Shown: positions 29,386 to 38,444 of the stretch, in pieces | How the letters are laid out: every line of letters starts with the position of its first letter | Numbering within the stretch: position 1 is the first letter of the stretch | Source: Sphingomonas sp. | GTDB taxonomy: Bacteria; Pseudomonadota; Alphaproteobacteria; Sphingomonadales; Sphingomonadaceae | DNA length: 64,000 nt | Reading direction: 5' to 3' | NCBI RefSeq assembly: GCF_017744835.1 | Contig: NZ_JAGIAM010000003.1 | Coordinates: forward strand, 1-64,000 | The notes under the pieces: generated by a model | Database searches by the model: none | Seen by the model: only the letters and a program-made list of their open reading frames with translations | Told to the model about the DNA's origin: nothing | Translations under genes and position numbers: made by a program

Positions 29386-30738
29386 TTGGCCAGCACGCGA
29401 TCCACTCAGACAACGTTGGCATATGCCGCCGTCACCACCTTGTTCTTCGCCTGGGGCTTCATCACGTCGCTGATCGACCCGCTGGTCGCGGCCGTGAAGG
29501 GCGTCTTCACGCTCACCAATTTCCAGGCGCAGGCGGCGGCGTTCGCCTTCTTCATCGCCTATGGCGTGATGTCGTTCCCGGCGGCGGCGCTGCTCGCGCG
29601 AGTCAAGTCGATCCCGACGATCCTGATCGCGCTGGGCATGATGATCGCGGGGTGCCTGGTGATGCTGGTCGCGGCCAACGCCGCGGTGTTCACGCTGGTG
29701 CTGCTCGGGCTGTTCATCCTGGCGAGCGGAATCACCGTGCTGCAGGTGGCGGCGAACCCGCTGGCGGCGGCGCTGGGCGATCCGCGCTACAGCCATTTGC
29801 GGCTGACGCTCAGCCAGACCTTCAATTCGCTCGGCACCTTCCTGGGGCCGCTGCTCGGCGCGCATCTGTTTCTCAAGGGCGTCGAAGTGAAGGAAGGCGC
29901 GGCGATCACCGACGCGGTGCGCGCCGACGCGCTGGCGGGCATCGACTCCGCCTATTTCTGGATCTGCGGGCTGATCGCGGCGCTGGCGGTGTTCTTCTGG
30001 CTCAGCCGCCGCGTGGTGACCGAGGCGGCGCCGCCGTCCTCGGCCGAGGCGCGCGGCAGCATCGGCGCGCTGATCGCCGACGCCTTCTCGTCGCGCTGGG
30101 CGCTGTTCGGCGGGCTGGCGATCTTCCTCTATGTCGGCGCCGAAGTGTCGATCGGCACGCAGATGGCGCTGTTCCTCAATTCGGATGCGGTGTGGGGGCA
30201 GAGCGACGCGCCGTTCGGCGTGCCGCTGCTCGGCTTCGCGATGGGCAGCGACGGGGTGCATGGCGTGTCGCTGCAGGAGGCAGGCAAGGCGGTCGCCTTC
30301 TATTGGGGCGGCGCGATGGTGGGGCGCGCGATCGGATCCGCGCTGCTCGCCCGGGTCCGCGCCTCGGCGCTGCTCGCGCTGTTCACCGCCGTGGCGGCGG
30401 CGATGTGCCTCTATGTCGTCGCGGTGGGCGGGGTGACCGCGGGCTTCGTCGCCTTGTGCATCGGTCTGTTCAACTCGATCATGTTCCCGGTGATCTTCAC
30501 CCTGACGCTCGAACGCTCGAGCGCGAGCGAGGAGGCGACCTCGGGGCTGCTCTGCACCGCGATCATCGGCGGCGCCTTCCTGCCGCTGCTGGTCGGCCGC
30601 GTGTCGGATGCGAGCAGCTATTCGGCGGCGCTGATCGTGCCGGCGGCCTGCTATCTGGTGCTCTGCCTGTTCGCGATCGGCGCGGGCCGGGCGCGGGTGC
30701 TGCGGCGCGAGGACGAGGTCGGCCCCTCGATCCACTGA
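29386..30738 (+). CDS. Sugar MFS transporter (FucP/GluP type)
   Basis: LFFAWGFITSLIDPLVAAVKGVF; LQVAANPLAAALGDP; LTLSQTFNSLGTFLGPLLGA. Confidence 0.92.
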   Translation: MASTRSTQTTLAYAAVTTLFFAWGFITSLIDPLVAAVKGVFTLTNFQAQAAAFAFFIAYGVMSFPAAALLARVKSIPTILIALGMMIAGCLVMLVAANAAVFTLVLLGLFILASGITVLQVAANPLAAALGDPRYSHLRLTLSQTFNSLGTFLGPLLGAHLFLKGVEVKEGAAITDAVRADALAGIDSAYFWICGLIAALAVFFWLSRRVVTEAAPPSSAEARGSIGALIADAFSSRWALFGGLAIFLYVGAEVSIGTQMALFLNSDAVWGQSDAPFGVPLLGFAMGSDGVHGVSLQEAGKAVAFYWGGAMVGRAIGSALLARVRASALLALFTAVAAAMCLYVVAVGGVTAGFVALCIGLFNSIMFPVIFTLTLERSSASEEATSGLLCTAIIGGAFLPLLVGRVSDASSYSAALIVPAACYLVLCLFAIGAGRARVLRREDEVGPSIH

Positions 30739-30975
30739 GGGCGGAGTCTGAGCGAAGCGAAGGCGCCTGCGCGGGCCAGTAAACGAAATCTGCCGGGCGA
30801 AAAGCCTGACCACCGAAGTCCGCTACCCCGCCAATGCACGCGACATCCCGCGCCTCACGCTGCGTGGGTGGAATGTCGCCGATCAGAGCTTCGAGGTGCG
30901 GCCTTGATCGATCGCGGCGGCGTGACGCAGGATGCCCAGGTGCGCGAACCCGACCCGCTCGTTTCCGGAGGAACC

Positions 30976-31707
30976 ATGACCGATCCCTTCCGCCGCGGCC
31001 TGCTTGCCGCGGGGCTGATGCTTCCCTTTGCCGCCTCCGCGCAGGGCACGCCGCAGCAGGAGACGTGGGAGCAGCGCTGGGCCCGCGAATTGCGCGAGGA
31101 CTGGCCGATGCTCGGCCGCTACCGCGACGAGAACGCCAAGCTGCGCGCATCCGGCGCGAAGACCCACATCGTCTTCATGGGCGATTCGATCACCCAGGGC
31201 TGGCGCGAGAAGCGGCCGGCCTTCTTCAAGCCCGGCCGCGCCGGGCGGGGCATCAGCGGTCAGACCACGCCGCAGATGGTGCTGCGGATGATGGCCGACG
31301 TCATCGCGCTGGGGCCGCGCTTCGTCCACATCATGGCCGGCACCAACGACATCGCGGGCAATACCGGCCCGATGACGATCGAGCAGAGCTTCGACAATTA
31401 TCGCATGATGACCGAGCTGGCGCAGGCGAACGGCATCAAGGTGCTGCTCGCATCGGTGCCGCCGGCGAACGGCTTTCCGTGGCGGCCGGGACTGGAGACG
31501 GTCGAGCCGATCCGCGCGCGCAACGCCTGGCTGAAGGACTATGCCAGGCGGGCAGGGGCGAGCTTCGTCGACTATACGCCAGTGCTCGCCGATGCCGCCG
31601 GAGGCATGAAGCCCGGGCTCGCCTATGACGGAGTGCATCCGACCGAGGCGGGCTATGCCGCGATGGAAACGGTGCTCGAGCCGCTGCTGCGCGCGCGAGG
31701 CGTGTGA
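30976..31707 (+). CDS. SGNH/GDSL hydrolase family protein
   Basis: IVFMGDSITQGW; GRGISGQTTPQM; MAGTNDIAGN; DGVHPTEAGY. Confidence 0.93.
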   Translation: MTDPFRRGLLAAGLMLPFAASAQGTPQQETWEQRWARELREDWPMLGRYRDENAKLRASGAKTHIVFMGDSITQGWREKRPAFFKPGRAGRGISGQTTPQMVLRMMADVIALGPRFVHIMAGTNDIAGNTGPMTIEQSFDNYRMMTELAQANGIKVLLASVPPANGFPWRPGLETVEPIRARNAWLKDYARRAGASFVDYTPVLADAAGGMKPGLAYDGVHPTEAGYAAMETVLEPLLRARGV

Positions 31708-31866
31708 CGCTGCGGATCGGCGCTTCCCGGCGGCCGAATTTGCGCTAGCTTTCCGAATGCTTCGGGCGAGACCTGCGCAACGTGGGGGACACGCCCGCCA
31801 CCTATCACGTCATCAACTGGAAGACCCGGCCACGCCGAAGGACTGACGCAAGAGGGAGGAAGCCGC

Positions 31867-33033
31867 ATGGACCCGTTCGACCGCCGCGCGATACTGATGG
31901 GGACCGGAATCGCCGGGCTGGCGGCGGGTCTTCCCGCCGGGGCGTTCGGCCAGTCGGCCGCGCAGGGCAATGCGGTGTCGGAATCGGCCGCGCCCGCCGG
32001 GCCCGAGCCGGGGGTGAAGCACCGCATCGATTTCGGCGTGATCGGGCTCGACCACGCGCATATCTACAGCATGACCGACGCGATGATCCGCGGCGGCGGC
32101 ACGCCCACAGCGTTCTTCGCGACCGACCCGGTGCAGATCGCCACCTTCCGCAAGCGCTATGGCAATGGCGTGCGGCTGGCGCGGAGCGAGGATGAAATTC
32201 TCGCCGACAAGTCGATCAAGCTCATCGTCGGGGCGCCGGTCCCGGATCTGCGCGCGCCGCTGGGCATCCGGGCGATGCGCGCGGGCAAGGACTATCTGGG
32301 CGACAAGCCCGCGATCACCAGCCTCGACCAGCTCGCCGAGGTCCGCCGCGCGGTGAAGGAGACCGGGCGCAAGTTCGCGATCCTGTATTCCGAGCGGCTC
32401 GAAGTACGCGCTGCGGTCCATGCCGGGCAGCTCGTCGACCAGGGACGGATCGGCAAGGTGATCCAGACGGTCAACCTCGCGCCGCATCGGGTCAGCCCTG
32501 CGAGCCGGCCCGACTGGTTCTGGGACAAGGCGCGCTATGGCGGCATCCTCACCGACATCGGCAGCCATCAGGCCGACCAGTTCCTCTACTACACCAAGAC
32601 CACCAGCGCGCAGGTCGTCGCCGCGCAGACGGGCAACCTCCGCCACCCGGACCGACCGAAATTCGAGGATTTCGGCGACATGATCGCCACCGGCAACGGG
32701 GGCACGGGGTATGTGCGGGTCGACTGGTTCACCCCCGATGGGCTGCCGACCTGGGGCGACGGGCGCCTCTTCCTGCTCGGCACCGAGGGCTATATCGAGC
32801 TGCGCAAATATGTCGACATCGCCGGGCGGCCCGGCGGCAACCACTTGCTCGTCGCGGACAAGAAGGGCGTCGAATATGTCGATTGCTCGAAGGTGCATCT
32901 GCCGTTCGGGCCGCAGTTCATTGCCGACGTGGTCGAGCGCAGTTCGGTCGCGCAGGATCAGGACCAGGCGCTGCTCGCCGCCGAGCTGGTACTGACCGCG
33001 CAGAAGAATGCCACCCGGCCGATCCTGGCCTGA
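31867..33033 (+). CDS. Gfo/Idh/MocA family oxidoreductase
   Basis: DRRAILMGTGIAGLAAG Tat leader; FGVIGLDHAHIYS; KDYLGDKPAITS. Confidence 0.85.
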   Translation: MDPFDRRAILMGTGIAGLAAGLPAGAFGQSAAQGNAVSESAAPAGPEPGVKHRIDFGVIGLDHAHIYSMTDAMIRGGGTPTAFFATDPVQIATFRKRYGNGVRLARSEDEILADKSIKLIVGAPVPDLRAPLGIRAMRAGKDYLGDKPAITSLDQLAEVRRAVKETGRKFAILYSERLEVRAAVHAGQLVDQGRIGKVIQTVNLAPHRVSPASRPDWFWDKARYGGILTDIGSHQADQFLYYTKTTSAQVVAAQTGNLRHPDRPKFEDFGDMIATGNGGTGYVRVDWFTPDGLPTWGDGRLFLLGTEGYIELRKYVDIAGRPGGNHLLVADKKGVEYVDCSKVHLPFGPQFIADVVERSSVAQDQDQALLAAELVLTAQKNATRPILA

Positions 33034-33049
33034 GCAAGGGAGGGGGACC

Positions 33050-34402
33050 ATGGAGCTTTCCAGACGCAAGCTCATCCAGATCGGCGCCGCGGTCGCCGCG
33101 CCCGTGATCGTGCCGTCGAGCGTGTTCGGCCAAAACGCGCCGTCGAACCGCATCGCGGTGGGCGCGATCGGCGCGGGGCGGATCAGCCGCAGCCACGACA
33201 TGAAGGAGATCCACCGCCACGACGACGCGCAGATCGTCGCGGTGTGCGACGTCGACACCAAGCGGCTGGGCGCGGGCATGCAGCTCGTCGACAGCCGCTA
33301 CGCCGCCAAGTCGGGCAAGGACTATTCGGGCACCAGGGGCTATACCGATTTCCACGAGCTGCTCGCGGACAAGGGCATCGACGCCGTCCTGATCTCCACG
33401 CCCGACCACCAGCATGCGCCGATGGCGATCCATGCGGTCCGCGCGGGCAAGCATGTCTATCTCCAGAAGCCCGCATCGTTGACGATCGCCGAAGGGCGCA
33501 AGATGGCCGACGCGGTCGAGCGCAGCGGAAAGGTCCTCCAGATCGGCTCGCAGCAGCGCGGGTCCGAGCCCTGGCCGCAGTTCCGGCGCGCGGTCGAGCT
33601 GGTGCGCAACGGCCGGATCGGGCGGATCAAGCACGTTGAGGTCGGGCTGCCGGGCGACCCCTCGGGGCCCGAGGCGCCAGTGATGCCGATCCCCCGCAAC
33701 CTCGACTACGACGCCTGGCTCGGCACCACGCCCGAGGTCTACTATACCGAGACGCGGGTGCATCCGCAGGACTCGTTCGAGAACCGCCCCGGCTGGTTGC
33801 GGATGGAGCAGTTCGGCGCGGGAATGATCACCGGCTGGGGCTCGCACCATGTCGACGTCGCGCACTGGGGCATGGACATGGAGCATTCGGGCCCGGTCGA
33901 AGTCTGGGGTAAGGCCGAGTTCCCCGCCAGCGGCCTGTGGGACGTCCACGGCCCCTTCGAGACGCACGCGCGCTATGCCAATGGCATGACGATGACGATC
34001 TCGGGCGCGCTGCCCAACGGGATCAAGTTCATCGGCGACAAGGGCTGGGTGTTCGTGACGCGGAGCGGCCCGGTGACGTCGAGCGATCCCGCGGGCCCGC
34101 AGATCGATCCGCTCCAGGCGAGCGATCCGAAGATCCTGACCAGCGTGATCGGGCCGAGCGAAGTCCAGATCCCCAAGACTCCCGAGCAGCATCGCAACTG
34201 GCTCGACGCGATCCGCACCGGCGTGCCGGTGAGCGCGCCCGCCGAGATCGGCCACCGCGCCTGCTCGACCTGCCTCGTCCACCATATCGCGATGAAGACG
34301 GGGCGGCGGCTGAAGTGGGACCCGGAGGCCGAACGCTTCCTGGGCGACGACGCGGCGAACGCGATGCTCAGCCGTCCCCAGCGCGCCAGATACGCAGTGT
34401 AG
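33050..34402 (+). CDS. Gfo/Idh/MocA family oxidoreductase
   Basis: RRKLIQIGAAVAAP leader; VAVGAIGAGRISRSHDM; HVYLQKPASLTIAEGRKM. Confidence 0.92.
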   Translation: MELSRRKLIQIGAAVAAPVIVPSSVFGQNAPSNRIAVGAIGAGRISRSHDMKEIHRHDDAQIVAVCDVDTKRLGAGMQLVDSRYAAKSGKDYSGTRGYTDFHELLADKGIDAVLISTPDHQHAPMAIHAVRAGKHVYLQKPASLTIAEGRKMADAVERSGKVLQIGSQQRGSEPWPQFRRAVELVRNGRIGRIKHVEVGLPGDPSGPEAPVMPIPRNLDYDAWLGTTPEVYYTETRVHPQDSFENRPGWLRMEQFGAGMITGWGSHHVDVAHWGMDMEHSGPVEVWGKAEFPASGLWDVHGPFETHARYANGMTMTISGALPNGIKFIGDKGWVFVTRSGPVTSSDPAGPQIDPLQASDPKILTSVIGPSEVQIPKTPEQHRNWLDAIRTGVPVSAPAEIGHRACSTCLVHHIAMKTGRRLKWDPEAERFLGDDAANAMLSRPQRARYAV

Positions 34403-34583
34403 ATTTTCTACTTCGCCTCCCTGAAAGGGAGGAGCAAGGGGTGGGCGTAGTGGCAGGTGAGGCTCGATTCCTCGACCGGCGCTTTGCTGGCTGCCGTTGA
34501 GTTTCTCTTGGCGCGCAGACGCGCGCACGCACCCCCGACCCCTCCCTGCAGGCAGGGAGGGGAGAACGAGAAAGGAGCAACGC

Positions 34584-35606
34584 ATGATCCGCACCGGACT
34601 GATCGGCTTCGGGCTCGGCGGCACCGCGTTCCATGCACCTCTGGTCGAGGCGGTGGACGGGCTCGAGCTGGTCGCCGTCGCTACGCGCAAGGCCGAGGCG
34701 GTGGCCGCGGCCTATCCGCGGGCGCGCGCCACCACGCCCGAGGCGCTGATCGCCGATCCCGCGATCGACCTGGTCATCGTCTCCACGCCCAACGACACGC
34801 ATTTCCCGCTCGCCCGCGCCGCCTTGGAGGCGGGCAAGCATGTCGTGATCGACAAGCCCTTCGCCAATTCGACCGACGAGGCGCAGCAGCTCATCGATCT
34901 CGCCACGGCGCGCGGGCGGCTGGCCATCCCCTTCCACAACCGGCGCTGGGACAGCGACTTCCTCACCGTGCGCAAGCTGCTCGACAGCGGGCGGCTGGGA
35001 GAGATCATGCTGTTCGAGGCGCATTGGGACCGCTTCCGCCCCGCGCTTGCGCAGCCGTGGAAGGAATCGGTCGAGGCGGGATCGGGCCAGCTTCCCGACC
35101 TCGGCCCGCACATGATCGACCAGATACTGCTGCTCTTCGGCATGCCCGAGGCGCTCAGCGCCGACCTGGCGGTGCAGCGCGAGGGCGGGGCGGTGGACGA
35201 TTATTTCGACCTGACGCTCCACTATGGCGCGCGCCGCGTAGTGCTGTCCTCGTCGCGCCTGGTCGCCGCGCCGCGCCCGCGCTTCGGCATCCACGGGCGG
35301 CTGGGGAGCTTCGTCAAATATGGCCTCGACCCGCAGGAGAACGCCGCGCGCGCCGGGGGCAAGGCGAGCGATCCCGAGCATGGGCGCGAGGATCCGGAGA
35401 TCCACGGCACGCTGACGCTGGGCGACGGCACGCGCGAAGTGATCGCGTCCGAGCGCGGCGACTATCGGCGCTTCTACGCGGGCGTCGTGGAGGCGATCGC
35501 CACGGGCAGCCCGCCGCCGGTCGCCGCGGAGGATGCGCTCGCCGGCTTGCGCATCATCGAACTCGCCCGCCGCAGCGCCACCGAGGGCCGGCGGCTGGCC
35601 GTCTAA
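34584..35606 (+). CDS. Gfo/Idh/MocA family oxidoreductase (cytosolic)
   Basis: IRTGLIGFGLGGTAFHAPLV; GKHVVIDKPFANSTDEAQQL. Confidence 0.94.
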   Translation: MIRTGLIGFGLGGTAFHAPLVEAVDGLELVAVATRKAEAVAAAYPRARATTPEALIADPAIDLVIVSTPNDTHFPLARAALEAGKHVVIDKPFANSTDEAQQLIDLATARGRLAIPFHNRRWDSDFLTVRKLLDSGRLGEIMLFEAHWDRFRPALAQPWKESVEAGSGQLPDLGPHMIDQILLLFGMPEALSADLAVQREGGAVDDYFDLTLHYGARRVVLSSSRLVAAPRPRFGIHGRLGSFVKYGLDPQENAARAGGKASDPEHGREDPEIHGTLTLGDGTREVIASERGDYRRFYAGVVEAIATGSPPPVAAEDALAGLRIIELARRSATEGRRLAV

Positions 35607-35611
35607 TGTCA

Positions 35612-35637
35612 GTCATCCCCGCGTTCGCGGGGATGAC
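35612..35637. repeat. REP palindrome between convergent genes
   Basis: GTCATCCCCGCGTTCGCGGGGATGAC. Confidence 0.85.
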
Positions 35638-35639
35638 GG

Positions 35640-38195
35640 TTATTGGGATTTCCGGTAGAGTGCGTCCGCCGCCAGCGCGAGGAACATGTAGTTGGTCTCG
35701 CCGCCGCCCATCACATATTCGGTCTGCTGCCAGAAATAGGGCCAGGTCTTGAGCTCGGGCAGGTCGGGGCGCACGAGATTGGTGCCCGAGATCACTCCAC
35801 CCGGGATGTAGGACCAGTCGGCGCGGTTGCCGCCATAGGCGGTCGTCGCCGAGACCGCGCCTACGCCCGAGGCGAAGCTGGCGGTGTTCTCGCCCGGATG
35901 CACGCCCAGCACGAAGTTGAGCGCATTGATGTAGCTGTCGGTCGAGGTCGCCTGGGGCCAGCCCTTGTGGAAGAAATATTGCTCGACCCCACGCCGCTGG
36001 ATGTCCCAGCCCGCGCCCCAGATCTGCGGCTTGTAGGGCACGCCATAGGGGGAGTCGGTGCGCGCCTCGGCCGTCACCCTGGCCTGATAGGCCGTCACGG
36101 CGCGCGTCACATTGTCGCGGAAGCCCTGCGGCAGCTGGTCGAGGATCGAGGCGAGCATCCAGCCGGTCTTGTCGATCTGCGAGACGATGTCGTTCTCGAG
36201 CGTCACCAGCTTTGCCACCAGCGCGCGGTCGTGCGTCGCATGGATCAGCTCGGCGAGCGCGAACACGCGGTTTTCGGCCTTGCCGCGGTCGATCGCCCTG
36301 GTCGTCAGGTCGCGTGCGGCGGCGAGCGCCTCGGCCGCCAGCGCCGGGTTGCTCGCCTTGAGCGCCCGCGCGGCACCGGCGAGGCCGGCGGCGGTGTAGA
36401 GCTCGCGGTCGGGATTGTCCTCGGTGAACACCCAGCGATCGTCCCAGCGGATGGGGTTGCCGTTATTGTCGACGCCCAGGCCCTCGACCGGCTTGCGGAA
36501 GACATTGTCGGTCTGCAGCGATCCGTCGCCGAGCATCGCATATTGGCGCAGCGACGGATCGATGATGCCGCGATAGAGCCGACCCATCGCGCGATAGCCG
36601 CCGAGCACCGAGAGCAGCCCATGCTCGATCTGCTGGATCGCGTCGTTCTTCCCGTCGGGATCGTGGATCTCGACTAGGTTGCGCTTCTGGTCGATGCGGG
36701 TCGCGTCATAGTCGAGCCCGAATTCCTCGACCATGCGCGAGAGCAGCCAGACGGTGCCGATCTGCGATTCCACGCGCAGGTCGTAGTCACCCGCGTCATG
36801 CCAGCCGCCGGCGTTGAGGCCGGGCACGATCTCGCCCGGCTTGAACTTGGTGAGCGTCGAGGGCCCCTGCGCATAGCCGTCGTAATGGTTGAGCGGGCTC
36901 GGCGCCATCAGCGCGTCGTCCATATGATCGAGCCCGTGCCAGATGCGGTATTTCTCGCGCACCAGCATGTGGCACATCTGGACCGGCAGGAAATATTCGA
37001 GCGTCGGCTGCCAGACGTGGCGCGCATAGACGTCCTGCGCGATGCGGAAGGCCTGCGAGGTCTTATCGCCATAGCGCACGACGTACATGCCCGGCTCGCG
37101 CACCTGGCTGAAGTCGAAGGTGGCGTAGCGATAGCGCAGGAAATTGCCCCAGGGCCGGGGCGCGGCGCGCATCACTTCGGTGCGGCCCTCGGCGCCGAGG
37201 CGGTAGAGCGTCGCGGGCTGGAGCGCGTCGGTCGCGGCGTCGAGCTCGATCACTGCGCGCTTCGGCTGGGCCGGGGCGTAGCCGACCTGGCTGACCTGGA
37301 TCACCGGCTCGTAGCGCCAGCCCGAGACGACGTTGGGCGTGACGATCCACTCGATAGCATTCTTCGTCGCGCCAGGCGCCACCTTGCCGCGGACGATGAA
37401 CCAGCCGTTGTTGTGCGGCAGCCGCCCGTCGATCAGCTCGATCTCGCCGGTGCGGCTCTGGATCGAGAGCCGCTGCTTGTCCTCCTCGGGCGCGACCACC
37501 AGCGTCTTGCCCGTGGCGAGCGGCGCGGCGAGCGCCTGGCCGTTCAGCGACTGGACCGGCCCGTTGGCCTGGGCGTTGCGCGGCTCCGGAACCTTGCCGC
37601 CGGCCAGCCGTTCGACGGGGCCATTGGGCTGGCGCGGGAAGATGCCGGTCTGTCCATCCATCAGCCAGGATTTGCCGAACAGGTGCGTCGGGAACAGCTC
37701 GAGGTTGAAGCCCACCTTGCCCGTCCATTCGGGCGGCAGCGGCTTGTCCAGATCCACGCTGATCCGGAAGCTGTTGCCGCCCGCGGGCGAGACATGGACT
37801 GCGTAGCCGAGCTTCAGGTCGGGATAGTAGATCGGATTGAAGCCCTTCGAATCCTTGGTGGGATCGGGATAGCTGAGCGTCTGGGTGATCGTTCCTGTGG
37901 CGGAATCGACGTGCCGCTCGCCCGAGGCGGGCATCGGCGACCATTGGCCGGGCGCGGGCTCCAGCCGCAGGTCGCCGTTGGCGGCGACGCGGACGCCGTG
38001 CTGGATCACGGTCACGCCGGTCTGGTGGCCGTCGGGATAGATGTCGGTGAAGACGAACACGTCGAGCCCGGGCGTGGTCAGATAGCCCTTGTCGCCCAGG
38101 TGCAGGCCCTCGCTCGCCGGGCCCGCCGCGATGAGCGCCGGAAGCGCCACTCCCAGCATCAACAACCTGCCGATCCGCATTGCGTCCCCTCTCAT
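35640..38195 (-). CDS. Glycoside hydrolase family 9 protein with N-terminal Ig-like domain
   Basis: VSQVGYAPAQPKRAVIE (CelD_N-like); NAGGWHDAGDYDLRVESQIGTVWLL. Confidence 0.88.
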   Translation of the reverse strand: MRGDAMRIGRLLMLGVALPALIAAGPASEGLHLGDKGYLTTPGLDVFVFTDIYPDGHQTGVTVIQHGVRVAANGDLRLEPAPGQWSPMPASGERHVDSATGTITQTLSYPDPTKDSKGFNPIYYPDLKLGYAVHVSPAGGNSFRISVDLDKPLPPEWTGKVGFNLELFPTHLFGKSWLMDGQTGIFPRQPNGPVERLAGGKVPEPRNAQANGPVQSLNGQALAAPLATGKTLVVAPEEDKQRLSIQSRTGEIELIDGRLPHNNGWFIVRGKVAPGATKNAIEWIVTPNVVSGWRYEPVIQVSQVGYAPAQPKRAVIELDAATDALQPATLYRLGAEGRTEVMRAAPRPWGNFLRYRYATFDFSQVREPGMYVVRYGDKTSQAFRIAQDVYARHVWQPTLEYFLPVQMCHMLVREKYRIWHGLDHMDDALMAPSPLNHYDGYAQGPSTLTKFKPGEIVPGLNAGGWHDAGDYDLRVESQIGTVWLLSRMVEEFGLDYDATRIDQKRNLVEIHDPDGKNDAIQQIEHGLLSVLGGYRAMGRLYRGIIDPSLRQYAMLGDGSLQTDNVFRKPVEGLGVDNNGNPIRWDDRWVFTEDNPDRELYTAAGLAGAARALKASNPALAAEALAAARDLTTRAIDRGKAENRVFALAELIHATHDRALVAKLVTLENDIVSQIDKTGWMLASILDQLPQGFRDNVTRAVTAYQARVTAEARTDSPYGVPYKPQIWGAGWDIQRRGVEQYFFHKGWPQATSTDSYINALNFVLGVHPGENTASFASGVGAVSATTAYGGNRADWSYIPGGVISGTNLVRPDLPELKTWPYFWQQTEYVMGGGETNYMFLALAADALYRKSQ

Positions 38196-38444
38196 GTTTC
38201 CTTCCTTGCGAAGGATCGTTTGAGGCGAGGGTGGCGCGGGAATGCGGCCCGGTCAACGCTGTCGGGCGCTTTTTGTCCGATGACTGCGGCCAGCGATGCC
38301 GGGGCAGTGCGCTAGCGCTCGCCACGCGTCCGGAAACTTCGTTCCGGTGCCGGCGAGTTACAGGCTTTTTCCGTAGGTTCAGGCGTACTCCGTTTTCGAT
38401 ATGCGAAACTACCCGCGGTAGCGCCGCGACTTTGAGGATTTTCG

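Noticed and set aside
27633-30782. 1049-aa plus-strand ORF
   Set aside because: Spans antisense of the L,D-transpeptidase and out-of-frame FucP-like gene; no coherent protein features.
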